64,000 bases of DNA from Tetraselmis striata (Eukaryota; Chlorophyta; Chlorodendrophyceae; Chlorodendrales; Chlorodendraceae). Positions 46,201 through 58,073 of this stretch are shown piece after piece. Within the stretch, counting starts at the first letter, position 1, and each line of letters starts with the position of its first letter. Below the pieces are notes generated by a model that had not been told where the DNA came from, made no database searches, and saw nothing but the letters and a program-made list of their open reading frames with translations. The DNA lies in the NCBI GenBank assembly GCA_006384855.1, contig VCJN01002445.1, positions 98,682 through 162,681 on the forward strand, given 5' to 3'. The position numbers and the translations under genes are program-made.

Positions 46201-47221
46201 TCGAGGATGGCGTTGGCGGCGGCTCCGTCGTCGGGTACGCCTCGGAGCGCCCATATGCCAAGCATGCGCAGCGTCACGTGCACATCTGTTGACGGGTTAT
46301 CGCGAGAAGCACCGCGGCGTAGCAGAGATAGCTCGTCAGTTCTGTTCCTCGAATATCTCGAATGTGGAGATATTAGAGTTCGGGACTTTTATTTTAGCAA
46401 CTCAGCTCTGCCGCTCTCGCTCTCTCGTTCTATCGAAAGTCGATCGTGAACAACATCATCATCTGCTCGGGTCTATGCTGCTAGAGTCGCTGAGTCAAAG
46501 CACGATGTTTCACGAAAATCAAGCGACTCGGCCTGGGATGCACCGTCGCCCACCCAGAGCAACAAAACCCGCGCAGTGCGTATCGCGCGCGATGGCGCGC
46601 TCAGAAGATCGCAGCAGTTCTCCGGCCATCGAGGGAGGCTGTCACCGCGTACACCGTCTTATCACTAGGTTGACCTTGCTTTCAGGGGAACCCCCGCGAG
46701 GAACGCGGACTGTAGCAGGCTGAGGCGACGCCCCTAGCGTCGCGAACAGGCTGCGGCTGGGAGACCTCCCCGTGATGTCTCGAAAGACACCATATGGCTT
46801 TCAAATTTGGCGCGGGTTGGGTGGGACGCCGTATGGGTGTGCGTTGCCTGGTGTGGCATCAGAACGACGGCACGGCAGGGACGGCGACCGTGCGCCGCGG
46901 TGATATCGAATACAGAGGCGGATATGAGGGCTCACCGGCGCTCTCCACCAGCCTGTTACAATTTCCCGCGTCGCGGCTCACGAGGCGGCACCCCCGCGAG
47001 TTGGCGTCATCGAGCCCCTGCATGGCAGCGGTGACCTCGGGCGCGCGCTCGACCGCTCCGACCTCGGCGCCGCCGTGAACGGACGATACAAGTGCGCACA
47101 CCGGCACCTCGACGACGGCGTTGGTCAGACGCGTCGTCGATACAAGGACCAAGGCACAGGCCAGCGCCAGCGGGAGGGGGAGTCCCATGCTGCAAGACAC
47201 TTTCCGCTGGGGGCGCGGCAT
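40260..47221 (-). CDS. receptor-type cyclic nucleotide phosphodiesterase: ANF-receptor ectodomain + TM + PDEase_I
   Basis: Twelve exons with matching phases: 47221-46936, 46285-46115, 45733-45681, 45474-45382, 45258-45211, 45046-44924, 44656-44432, 44371-43877, 43225-43049, 42774-41368, 41143-41038, 40520-40260; about 1147 residues. Signal peptide (GLPLPLALACALVLV). Residues about 35-498 form a type I periplasmic-binding/ANF-receptor fold: ALIGPSSDAPTLLQNT, GFIRTAVSDKQRSYYL, MGWAKAVVIHG, VVIMAMPEEDM, YDAVWATASGWAAA, GLQWPDGSQYP. One membrane helix at about 514-536, followed by RSRRR. The catalytic domain (about 800-1060) has YHCKLHAADVT, LHDYKHPQVTNNFL, FNDQSVTEN, the metal Asp in KIADIGH, and the invariant Gln in KSQVGFFDVIVLPLY. 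It should sense a ligand outside the cell and hydrolyse cAMP or cGMP inside. The start may be ATG 47188 instead. Exon 10 needs one base fewer (frame change near 42350). Confidence 0.87.
45785..45808. repeat. G24 homopolymer in PDE intron 2
   Basis: Second sense-C tract in the same intron, about 50 nt before the acceptor at 45734. Confidence 0.85.
46079..46108. repeat. G30 homopolymer in PDE intron 2
   Basis: Sense-strand poly-C starting 6 nt after the donor GT (46114-46113). Confidence 0.9.
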
Positions 47222-48320
47222 AAACACAGCGCCCTGCTAGTGAGCACTTCCCGCCAGTTCTACGGTGAGCCGTCAGTAACCCTGAGTGACACGGAAGGCG
47301 GGACTTGACGTCCCTGCCGCTGTGTTTGGCCGTTCCCTGTGGTCGTGTCGTACGATTCCGCGGCGGGTGCGCTTGCTGGGCCCGCTGCTCAGTGTGTACC
47401 CGTACTCCAGCCGCTACCGCTGTATGTGCGCGCTCTGTGGGTCGTCGGATAATGTTGCTGGTACAATAAGGTAGCAGCGACGCCTACATCCCTTGTCCGC
47501 CTCTCGGTTCAGCGGTCGTCTCGTACGCGAGAGGTCCGGGTATCGAATCCTGGCCGATGTATTTCCGGCAATATATCGTCCCGGCGTATCCTTGCTTTAC
47601 CCGGTTGGTGCATTTATAGCGACTGTATACCTTCGGGGTTCGAATGAGGCAAATGGTCTACCGCCCGTACCACGACCATGCCATACCATGCCAGGATTGC
47701 AATTCACGCAAGAGGTGCTGGGGCGGCTTCGGCCGATGTCCCGGGGCGAACTTCATTCTTACTTTTCCAGGCACGTACCCGTAGGTACAGGTTCCAGTAG
47801 ATACAGGTAATAGCAGGGGCTGCCGGCATATTCAGTATGTAATACTGTATATAAGTTAAACATACATACAGTAATATACAGCGCACGGCGGCGGGGTTAT
47901 TCCATGTACTGGAATTACATGAGTACCCGTGTGAATGAGTACCCATGAGTACCCGTATGGTCAGGGGTAACCCCTGGTATGGTGGGTGGTAAGCGGCGGG
48001 CGCGCGCGCTTTATGGTCGCTAGTCGCTATATAATAGTACATAGTCGCCATACGGCTGTACCACTAAGGATTACAGGTAGTCGTTTATCGATACCCTTAG
48101 CTGTCCGCCGGGACGACCCCCTGTCCTGTACGGCTGTACGCGCGTAATAACAAGTGATCTTCCCGCGCACGTGAAGTAACTATCGGTAAAACCTCGTACC
48201 GTGTTTATTGCCAAAATATGTGGTAGAGGACTGATCAAGCAGGTTCTGAAGCATTGATACGGTTACTTTGCACCGGCGGGGCCGATATTAGCGACTATCG
48301 CTACCTGAAATTTGAATTAC
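47222..48320. other. upstream region of the PDE gene and repeats
   Basis: Probable promoter side of the PDE gene. 47500-47570 contains a tRNA-like B-box sequence (GGTATCGAATCCTGG) but no foldable tRNA. 47925-47965 holds direct repeats of GAGTACCC. No gene supported. Confidence 0.45.
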
Positions 48321-48329
48321 TATGAATTT

Positions 48330-48815
48330 TCGGCCATTATCGGACAACCAAGTCAATGTCTCCAAAAAACCGTCACGTTTGGACACATGTCCCGACTTCA
48401 TCCACCCCCCCCCCATTCGGAATAGAAGTCGTCTGCCACTACATACCCCGTTTTTATCATGTCAAGTATGTCATCACTTAGCTTTAGAGTACAAGCACTC
48501 GGAGAAGCTACGGCATAATATAGTGGGTTGTGTACCCATTCAAGTGCCTCAACCGTATCCGGCACATCTTAGGTGCAGTAAAGGCCACCGAGACTTAACG
48601 ATTTAAAATCCGGTCTGTGAGCAACGGATCTGTCTCATTCCACTTGTCTTTGATGTACGCAAGGGACATCGAACCTACAAGGTTGTAAGTCGCGAACCTA
48701 GCGAGCTTGGCGCCAGCCCTATTCATCGGTTCTCCATGTTGCCTAAGCAAATGCCGTAGGGTGTCATGGTCTGAAACAACGAATACCGCAGGGTGTCATT
48801 GCAATAGCTCACTCA
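48330..48815 (-). pseudogene. Ty3/Gypsy-type RNase H and linker fragment
   Basis: On the minus strand 48601-48800 reads PAVFVVSDHDTLRHLLRQHG ... ARFATYNLVGSMSLAYIKDKWNETDPLLTDR. This is the pattern of Ty3-type RNase H: F-V-xDH-xxL-xxLL in the middle and a D-x-L-xx-R end. It continues in another frame at about 48440-48490 as LSDDILDMIKTGYVVADDFY, resembling the linker before integrase. Two stops and frame changes. Too short for a full element; no LTRs found. Confidence 0.55.
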
Positions 48816-49128
48816 GTAGCTACTAGGTTGTGTTCACTGAATGGGCATGCCTATTGCAATAGACATGATGTAACGATTTTTGTGATGGTCATGGTGGCGC
48901 ATCGTCTCCACATACGTCAGTGGCTCACCATCCCCGAGGCCCAGATACTCATGTGACACTCTAGGTCCCAAAGGCCCTCTCCCGAGCTGGGCTATGACCA
49001 TATTTGGCCGGGGCTTCCATGCAGATACTTTCAGCGAAATGAGTTTCCCCGCAAAAACGCGTTGATCGAGCGAGCGTCGTCGAGCGTAGCGACGTACGTT
49101 ATGTACGACGTACGACGCTCGTCTAGTT

Positions 49129-49199
49129 GTAAGGATATGTACCACACAAATCCCCATGTGGGTACCCAGTGCCTGGTGCGTTTTGCGCGGTATCCTTAC
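49129..49199. mobile_element. 71-bp inverted-repeat element (MITE-like), copy 1
   Basis: GTAAGGATA at the left end and TATCCTTAC at the right end form a 9-bp perfect terminal inverted repeat. The same sequence recurs at 49385-49453 with no visible difference in the shared core (tgtaccacacaaatccccatgtgggtaccc ...). Confidence 0.6.
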
Positions 49200-49384
49200 A
49201 GTTGGTGCTTCTACATACGCACTTGGATCCGGGTTCGATCCCGCGGAGAAACATATAATATGATATGATATCCCGCAATGTTGGACGACCCGGCCAATGC
49301 GGATCGCCACCGAATCCAAGCCGAAACGTTGCTGGAGGAGGTCCTCCATCCTATGGGGGGGGGGGGGGGGGGGGGGGGGGGTGA

Positions 49385-49453
49385 AAGGATATGTACCACA
49401 CAAATCCCCATGTGGGTACCCAGTGCCTGGTGCGTTTTGCGCGGTATCCTTAC
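49385..49453. mobile_element. 71-bp inverted-repeat element (MITE-like), copy 2
   Basis: Second copy 256 bp away in the same orientation, lacking the first two bases of the left end, and preceded directly by a G27 tract at 49355-49381. Confidence 0.6.
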
Positions 49454-50415
49454 TCTGCGCGTACCACCCGTAGCCGAGCGTCGTACCAAATCTACTAGTA
49501 GACCGACAGACTATACATGTAGCGACAAGTACTAGATATGATGATAGTGAGGATGTCCTCAGGATGGCGACGACCTGATGATATTAATCCTTAACATAAA
49601 TTTCAATAGAAATATTGATCATCCTATAGGGACTATATTGTCCTTTGGGAATCCTATATTATTATTACATGAGCTAGACGCAACATTCAAGAAATCCACA
49701 ATTATCCTACAAGAATCCTATATTATCCTACATAGAGATATAAATATTTTAAATGGCGACTACCAGTACCGGTATGATACGACGGGGGTGATGTCGGACG
49801 GGTAATCTGCCAAGAGTAATCGGGAGTTATCCGCCGCGAGGAGTAATATAAGGATTAGATAGGTGATATACACACAGCTTCGCCCGTAATATTCAGTACG
49901 GGTACCATTACCATACTCGGACGGGGTACCAGCCCAGGTACGATACGATTCGTAGTCCTATACATCTGCATACACTACACTCGTACACTCCCGCAGCGCG
50001 TGCCATGCACGGATCCTCCGCTTGCTATCATCCCAGAAGCGCGGTATTACATGAGCTAGCAGCGGAAGGCGATATCGGTCTATCCTACCTGGAATGCTTG
50101 CGACCTCAGGATAAGACGTCACAGTGAGGAGCCATGCATGACTCATGAGTGACGACGAGGGTTGGCCCTTAATATTCGTTCCGGAGAGTGCCGCGTCGAC
50201 TAGAGATATATTGCTACTAGCAGTGCTATATAGTGTACCAACGAGCTAGTCGCCACTTCTTATTTTTCCTGCTGACAGCATAATAATAAAAATAAAGGTT
50301 TGCATGTTGTCTGTGCTTGCTGATGTGGCAAGATATTGTAAGATATGGTACAGGTAGGCGAGAGATACCGTATAATATGGGTAAATGCACCTACCGTATC
50401 TGAGTATAAGGTACA

Positions 50416-50760
50416 AGTAGACCCGTTGCAGGAGTGTGGAGTCGAGAGAGCCGTAAGGATCAGTCGTAGTAGTCGCTACATTGTACAGCCCCGCGTCGGC
50501 CGACCCGCCGACCCGGGGCCCGGCGTCCGTCCGGCGACGGCGACGACGACGGAGACGGTCGTCCGGCGACGAGCGCTGTCCTGGTCCGGTCCACTTGGCA
50601 TGCTCGGCGCTTCGCGCCATGCCCGCCCCGTAGACCTGACGAACGGCGACGACCGGCCCGACAGGCGGCGGCCGGGCGGCCGGCCGACCGGTACCCGAAC
50701 CGTTAGTCATCAGGTAAGCGCGACGGTCATTTTGGCTTGCGCTGAATTATCACAGAATAT
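50416..50760 (-). repeat. GC-rich dispersed repeat, inverted copy
   Basis: Reverse complement of the 19.3/19.8 kb repeats: GTCGCTACATTGTACAGCCCC, CCGTAGACCTGACGAACGGCGACGACCGGCCCGAC in order, ending near ggtaagcgcgacggtcattttgg. Confidence 0.7.
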
Positions 50761-50899
50761 ATCTATCTCGCAATATATGCGAAGCCGTTCCGAAAGTCGG
50801 CGACAGACTCGCGCACGGACGCACAGACCCACCTCGTAATTAATATCGTAGGATATGGGTACCCCTTTTTGATACGAGGTATGTACGGGTGCGAGGTAC

Positions 50900-51525
50900 C
50901 CGGTGCCTGGGTGGACCCGACGACCTTCCTCGGCCCTCTAAATTGCGAGCCCTCCGTCCGCCTCCACCCCCGGATGGGGATGGGGGCGGGGCTCGTGCAC
51001 GGGTGGCACCTCGGTAGCCTTGGCGGACCCGCCCGTGCTGTCACTGCCGCGGAGGAGCAGATAATGCGAGCTGGACACCGGCGTCCTATGTGTTGCTGGC
51101 CCGGTTCTCGTTCGCTCTTCGTTGAGCACCCTCTTCCTTCCTGTCATGTCGGCGCCTCCACATCACATTCGGCCTAGTGCCGCTATTGGAGTGGCCCGGG
51201 ATGTTGGGGAGGGAGTTCTACGTACAACGTTCGGCAGAAGGGGACGCGACCGAGCTGGCGGCGGATCTAGCGTTGGGAGGCCCGCGCGTCGGTTACCCGC
51301 CCGTGGCGCCCCGTTCTGGGTTGACCCCCCCACTTCCGCTTCTTGCTGCGAGACCTCTTCGAAGCTCCTTTCCTGTCGGCGCCTCCACATCGGTGGCTAG
51401 CGGCTGGCGATGCATGGTCGGCGGCTGCCATGGCGGTTCCCGCCTCCGTTGGCCCGTATCTGGATTTCCTTCTGGATTTCTGTATGGATTTCTTGAATGT
51501 TGCGTCTAGCACATGTAATCAGTCA
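50900..51525 (+). repeat. 650-bp direct repeat, copy 1
   Basis: Colinear with 52690-53365. Shared landmarks: GGACCCGACGACC, CCTCCACCCCCGGATGGGGATGGGGGCGGGG, CACATCACATTCGGCCTAGTGCC, GAGCTGGCGGCGGAT, GGATTTCTTGAAT and the end GCTAGCACATGTAATC. One frame retains a helix-like ELAADLALG in both copies. Family unknown. Confidence 0.7.
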
Positions 51526-52689
51526 AGGTACGGGTGCGAGATGTGGGGTATTGTGCTATCAACATTCGTTCACATAAAGCGTTATGTTATTCACTTGTTA
51601 AAGTAGCCTTTTTTGAGCCATTTTGCACGAAATTCTCAAAACGCATGTTTTGGAGGCACAATTGCATTAAATCCCCTTGTTTGCACTCAATTTCAGTGTT
51701 TGCCCGCGCAAAACGTGCAAATTGGGCATGCGCAGAGCGGATGCGAGGAAAAACCTAAGTCAGGACGCGCGCCACCCCATCAATTCATTGCGTTTGACGT
51801 CGTATGATTGTGGGGCAAGCGTGCGAGGGCAAATACTTTAAGTGTCTAATTGTTACAGTGCTCAAATCGCATTGTCTAATCGGCAAGAGTAGCCAACAGT
51901 CGCATACTCGCCCCCCCCCCCCCCCCCCCCTCCCCCCAAAAAAGTCCCCTAGAGATACGTACAGCACCATTGTCTATCATTATGTTGTCTACATGTCCAA
52001 AACGCATGTCTTCTCGTCTGCATTGAAGCGGCGGTCGTTGAGCAAAGTGGCAAACAAGTTGCATTTGGTGAAACGCTTGGCCTTCGGAATCTTCACATGC
52101 GGAAAGAATTGAAGCCACGCTCGGCGGAAGGAGGAAATTGATGCGGGCTTCCCTAAATCAATTTGGGGACGCAATGTATGTAGTGTATATTGCCGATTGC
52201 AGTTTAATACCCATTACCGGGACCCGCGGAAAGGAAGCACTCGCTGTTACGATCCTTGCAGTCGGCAACATACATCAAGTTGTACACTCGGGACTTCCTC
52301 ATTCAGCATGGCAACTAGCATTGCGCTTGCTCGCCAGTCACGGTTTAGTATGTATGCTTAAGCCTGCCGCTAGCGTAGGTATCATAACAAATTCACCTAC
52401 TGTCGTACCTCGAATTGCAGTAAGTAGCGACTATCCGTATATGCGCCGCGGGAAACTGCACCGACCGGGCGGAGGCTTTTATTTAGCGACCATATAAGTA
52501 AGGAAAATTTATAGAACTCGCTAAATGTTTTTCCCCCCCCCCCCGGGACAGGACTGGCACTTGGTATATTTTTAAAATTGCATGAGCTACAGGTACCTGC
52601 AAAATGCAATCAGGAAATCACCCGAAAAGGCAATATTATAACATGCTATATTATCGCCGTCTATATAGATCAACCCACCCACCCACCGC
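51526..52689. other. spacer between the 650-bp repeats
   Basis: AT-richer DNA. Contains a C20/C7 run at 51911-51937 and a C10 run near 52533-52542 followed by GGGACAGGACTGGCAC, the start of the dispersed repeat seen at 3.0 and 8.0 kb. An ORF at 52138-52497 (+) shows no family. Confidence 0.4.
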
Positions 52690-53365
52690 CTGGGCGGGCC
52701 CGACGACCGTCCTCGGGCCTCGGAATCGCGGGCGCTTCCTCCGCCTCCACCCCCGGCTGGGGATGGGGGCGGGGATCGTGCACGGGTGGCGCCTTGGTAG
52801 CCTTGGCCCCGCCCGTGCTGCCACTGCCGCGGAGGAGCAGTGTGAGCTGGACACCGGCGTCTCATGTCGTTGCTGGTCCGGTCAAGTCCCCGTTCGCTGT
52901 TCTTTGAGCACCCTCTCCCTTCATGTCATGTTGGCGCCTCCACATCACATTCGGCCTAGTGCCGCTATTGGAGTGGCCCGGGATGTTGTGCCGTGGAAGG
53001 CGTTCTGCGTTTGGCGGAAGAGGACGCGAGCGAGCTGGCGGCGGATTTGGCGCTGGGTCTGTTGCACGCCCGTGGCGCCCCGTTCTGGGTTGGACCCCCC
53101 AACTTCCGCTCCTTGCTGCGAGACCTCTACTTCGAAGCTCCTTTCCTGTCGGCGCCTTCACATCACATTCGGCCTAGTGCCGCTATTGGAGTGGCCCGGG
53201 ATTGCGTGCTGGGGAGAGCGTCCCTACTGCGTGGAGCGGCGGCTGGCTGGTGGCGATGCCTCATCGGTGGCTGTCATGGCAGTTCCCGCCTCTTGTGGCC
53301 CATAGCTGGATTTTCTTCTGGATTTCTGCGTGGATTTCTTGAATTTTGCAGCTAGCACATGTAAT
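52690..53365 (+). repeat. 650-bp direct repeat, copy 2
   Basis: Same order as copy 1 with an internal duplication of the 45-bp block CACATCACATTCGGCCTAGTGCC...GGCCCGGGAT (about 52938-52983 and 53158-53203). The frame AEEDASELAADLALGLLHARGAPFWVG around 53012-53110 looks coding-like. Confidence 0.7.
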
Positions 53366-56300
53366 CATATTATCGCCGTCTCGAGTAGCGTGAATTCTTC
53401 ATACAAGTCCGCCCGGAAACGCCACGGACCAAATTGCGGAAAGAGCCGTTCGTCAATACAGGTATATAAAATTCTCCTCGGGGCATGTATACCTTCCCAC
53501 AAAAGTCTTGCCCATCTTGTCAAGCATCGATTGTAGACTGGCCCACTATCAGCCTTGGCCTTCGTTTCCGGCCATACCCTTCCATTAGCCACACGTGAAC
53601 ATGTTATCATGCGTGGGGGCAGCCCTAAGTGGCGTTTGTTGTGCTCTCATTGTAACAGCAAGCCGTGTGCGTGTCATTGTTCAGGGTTGGTAATGCATTT
53701 GATAATCCAATGCGCTGTCACGAGGGCACAATTTTTATATTGCATGTATATGCCTTCTATGTGTGCGGCTGCACGCCAAGAGTTGGCTCTACCATCATGG
53801 AACACATTCACAAAGACGCGCTCTCCCTGCCGGCGGCATGCAAGCGAGTGAGCATTTCCGCAAAACGGTCAATACTGAGATTCATTATGGCTTGCTCCAA
53901 AACCAGCCCATCTATATATGCTGTCCGCATTCAATGCGCCCTTGGTAGAGCCGGGCTTCAGCCCAAACTGCGCAGGGGTGCAGCCCCCGAGTCCGCGGTT
54001 GGGTCCATATGGCCACCTGCTAGGGTGTCGTCCAGGGTATTAGGCAGGGCTGGCCATCAATACGCTCCCATATTCTGTTATTGGGCTGCGCCTAGCGGCT
54101 CGTACTCGGGGAAAATCCGCCTGCGCGGGGCGAGTACACCGCCTTTTTTATCGGGATGCGGGTCGCGCGGTAAGCCACTGCATTAGGGTTTGTAGAAGAA
54201 CCTAGAAACATTTGCATCCCCCTACCCCTTTCGGTTTTATTTCCACCAAGGAGGCCGGCAGGCGGATTCAAACTAGCGCAGAGCGGAATCACGAGCGTAA
54301 CAAGCAGATCCCCCCTTCGCAACCTATCCCATCTCAAGCATCGGTTAATATCATAAGTTAGGCCAGTAAGAATTGTAAGTGTGTTTTAGGTGCCATGTTT
54401 CGCTCAAAACAGAAGGCGGGGAGGGGGATTTTGTAGCTGGGCAAAGTTTGGTAGCTAGTACTTTCCGCTTTGCTTACCGGCTCCAACTAACCGCCGTACC
54501 GTACGCACCGCACAACCCTCGCCAGCACTGCCGCCGCCGCGCTAGGCCGGCATGTTGTTGTTGCCCTGAGCGCAAATACCTATCAGTCCACAACCACGCC
54601 TACCGGACGTCGCCAGCCTTCGGCATGGGTAGCTGACACCATGTCGGTATCGTCCACCAGGCACACCGTGAAGGTCGAGGTGAAGTGGGACTACAGGGAG
54701 TTTTCGGGTTTTCCGTTAAGTCCGTGCTCTACCCCCTAGAGCAGGATCCGCTAGAGGCCCGTAACGTGCGCAGCATGCTATAGAGTATGCAGTGAACGAC
54801 CTGGTCCCTAGCCTATCCTTTGAGCTCGTTGGACACATTGTAGTCGTCGTCGTGGAGTATGCATGAGCTGTTCAGCTCGCCATCCTCGGGCAATAAGAGG
54901 CGGCATGTGACCGGCGAGTCCGGTGGCAGCCGCATGCTCCAAGACAACCTAACCTGTGGGATGCGATGGAAGAGGTGCCCACTCGGTCCCACTTCGAGTT
55001 CGCCTGGTGGGCACACCCCAGAGGGGGGAAGGGCAGCCATAGAACACTACTGATGTATAATCGTGTGCTCTGTGCTCTCAATGCTGCTCTCATGCCTTGA
55101 TATGCACACCTACGTTTGTGGCAGCTGCCCCCTACACAATATATGGACAATTGCACCACTTTTCCCATGGACACTGATGTTGACAGTACTTTACACAGTA
55201 CATCAGCCAGCTACAAAACTTATAGAGGGGCGGGTCAGATTTGAGGTGCGGGGGTACCTAAAACACACTAACAAATCTTACTAGCCTTACTAGTATCATA
55301 AAAATGCGCCACTGTACCACTCGGCAGTCGGCGCCGCGGGTGCTGACGTGGTGATCGATACGGACAGATACGTACCGGGCAAGACTTACGAAGGGGACTG
55401 TATATTACACGTTTACATATCTGTACACCCCCCCCCACAAAAAGTCTTGCCCCCCCAAAATCACACAAGACCCAAATTCACCGTTGTGCGGGTATGCCGC
55501 AATATTGTTAAATGCCATTCAACCAACTGAGGGTACACTCAATAGCCACTGGCTGGGTGCATTGTCTCAATAAACTGACAAATGTCGGGTATTTTGGCGC
55601 GGAGATGTGTGTGATAAAGTGGTAGAACAGCTGCAGCATTGTTTTTCATTTTTAGCATTGTACGCGGGTTCGGAGCGCATAAATAACGGTATTTGGGAAG
55701 TATAGGTGCGATTTTCTTCCAAATTCGCCGACATAGTGGTGCCATGCGAGCACTTCGTGTTTCTTGTTGAGTTAAAATGAGTCTCTACGCGAGAGGGCAC
55801 ATGAATCTGAGCGCCGTCAGTGCTGGAATTTATTGCTGCCATTGCACTTTTGGGAGGTGTGCCAAGAGGCATATCTTCAAAAAACGGTGTACGATTGAGG
55901 CGTACGAGGTCGCGTTGGAAAGCACGTGGCGAAAGCGTTTTTGCATACATCGAACAGACTTATATTGCCAGGATTTTACGCGCTCAGAATTGGCATGTGC
56001 TCATGTTTAAGGGGTCTGCGAGCCCAAAACATGTTTTCAAACTTTGGAGCCCAATTTTAGGCCCCGTGACGGGTACCCAGGTGCGACCCATGGTGCCTCA
56101 GACTCGAGCCCACTATAGGTCTCAAGTAAACATGCAACTCTTCACGACAGAGTTTCCCAAACCAGCAGACATTGTTTTGCCCGCAATGCGTAGAAATTTC
56201 TGCAATTTCGTAGTAATCTGTGCTTTGGCACAATGCCTATCTTTCCTCCCACACCTCCCGCGCTGCGTCGTAGCAGTGGTGCATCGGAAAGACTTTGATA

Positions 56301-58073
56301 TGGGCTATACACATGGTGAAGCTTGGGCCATATAGCGCGTCACGTCTTATGCTACCAATGGACTGCAATTTTAGGCCCTTTCGAGCACTGGCAAAACTGT
56401 AGGGGTAGTGGCGCGTGCACGGCTGCGATGCCACGTCATCACCCACATGGCACGACACTCCCACAATTCACTTATTTACTATCATATTATAGGATTTGTC
56501 CGTGAAAGCTTGGGGCATGCGCATCCCCATGAAGCTGAAATGCATGCAATCGCATTATGCAATTTTCTGCTGAACATCGGCATTTCTCACTGAGCGGAAA
56601 AAAACACTGCAGAAAATGACGCATCAGCACGTTTGTAGGGTGCACTACAACCAAGGTCATGGAAGCTAAGCTTCGGTATAAGTAAAGACTATACGTGCTT
56701 TTGGCTACATGCTACGGCGCAGCGATGCGCCCACATGCAGATTCGTGTAGGGCAGAACTTTTGTGGGAGAGCATATATATACATGTATGGGTATTTATGT
56801 ATTTATATACGCATATTTATCCATTGACATGGTTATATTTATCCATTGATAGGTTTAGGTTTTGGCGTTGGAGAATGGAAGTGCTGTCTGCTAAACACTT
56901 AAATGGCGGCTGGTGCACCTTATCTGGAGGGGTTACACAGCACCCCGGACAACGCGTCTTCAACACGCCGTTGCTCCTCAAGTGTCGCCGCCAGGGTAGC
57001 TATCGTTGAGAGAAGGGTCCGAGCCACCCTAGAACTTGTAATGCCGAGAAGCGGCAGCTATCGTTAAGAGGGAGACAGGCTGGGCTTGTATGGACCCTAA
57101 AAAGCATGAGGAGTGTCCGGCCAGAGAGGACTAGGGTAAGGGTAGGAACGGGAAGGGGTTTACAAAAATCAAAAAAAAATTACAGAGGAGGAGGGTTCCG
57201 CCTGTTAAGTGAGGGACTTGGTCTTCAGAGGACCACAAATTGTGCAATACCGGCGGACAGCAGACCCTACGCGGGTTCCTGTGGTCGGTCCGAAAGATAG
57301 GCGGCCTGCTTGGCATCAAAGACCGAACAGGAACGAAGTCGTAAGAAATTTCAAATGGAGGGATATGCGGCGTGCGCGCGGCAAGTTTTCCACCGTAGAA
57401 CGCCTTATCTCCATGTACCGACGCTGCGGTAACTCGCTTGGGTCATATCTGTTGCGTTACGGTGACCCCTAGTTCGGAGACCCCTAGTTCGGGAGATTTT
57501 CGAGGCAGTTAAGTTCGAACTGAATTCAGGGGGGAGGGGGGGGGGGGGGGGTCAGTTTGATTTCGGCCCGAACTCCTGAAACATCCCAAATTGAATTAAG
57601 TTAGGCACAACACTACTAAGGACCTTTAGTGGCCCCAGAGACATGCATTGCCGCGCCCGCTCCCATGCCCTCATCACGTGCGGCGACGTGCGAGGCGCCA
57701 TCACGGCTAGAGCCCTCATCCTTGCGCCTTGCGATGATGTGCGCGGTGCTTGGTCGGCAGGATAATTGGACCGAGCAACTATATTACGTTCCACTCGTCC
57801 GCATTGCGCAATATTAAAGTGGCGATGTGTGCAAAATAATGCATGCCCTTTGCATTTCTTCCAGCAAAGCTGGCGGCATCAGGCAAGGTTCTAGCAAAGT
57901 GACGCCATGTTTTGTAAAACCCAAAACCCTAAGACCCTAAACAATAAGACAAATTCCAATTTAGACTGAGTCAGTCCCTATGCGCTGGAATCAGCCGCGC
58001 CATGGGGACGGTCCTGTGCTCGCCGCCCGCTATGATATGTAAGTTCACCACGTCAAAATATGGTACGATGTCG
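53366..58073. other. 4.7 kb without supported gene; possible LINE tail
   Basis: At 53560-53800 (+) a Cys/His-rich frame (CSHCNSKPCACHC ... MHLIIQC) recalls the C-terminal knuckle of non-LTR elements; weak. The rest has only short frames. 57475-57625 is a short GTTCGG-type repeat around a G20 tract (about 57530-57551). 57915-57945 contains AAAACCCTAAGACCCTAAAC, a telomere/telo-box-like stretch. AT-rich TATATA/CATTTAT DNA occurs at 56770-56850. Confidence 0.4.

Larger units (their letters stand above)
48816..50415. other. repeat-rich region without gene
   Basis: Besides the two 71-bp elements, it has a palindromic stretch at about 49072-49122 (GAGCGTCGT ... ACGACGCTC), a B-box-like GGGTTCGATCCC at 49229-49240, and AT-rich DNA at 49580-49760. 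No coding frame supported. Confidence 0.45.

Noticed and set aside
46145-46723. 192-aa plus-strand ORF
   Set aside because: It overlaps PDE exon 2 in antisense and continues into intron 1 without any family motif.
47500-47575. tRNA-like sequence with GGTATCGAATCC
   Set aside because: T-loop is one base too long and no acceptor stem or D-arm closes; at most a degraded tRNA-derived repeat.
49205-49250. B-box-like GGGTTCGATCCC suggesting a tRNA or SINE
   Set aside because: No A-box at the right distance and no cloverleaf.
53560-53800. Cys/His-rich ORF as an independent zinc-finger gene
   Set aside because: Pattern fits a LINE C-terminal knuckle better and neighbouring frames are broken; kept only as a possible fragment.
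57915-57945. Telomere-like CCCTAAA motif as a chromosome end
   Set aside because: Only two degenerate units, internal, with ordinary sequence on both sides.
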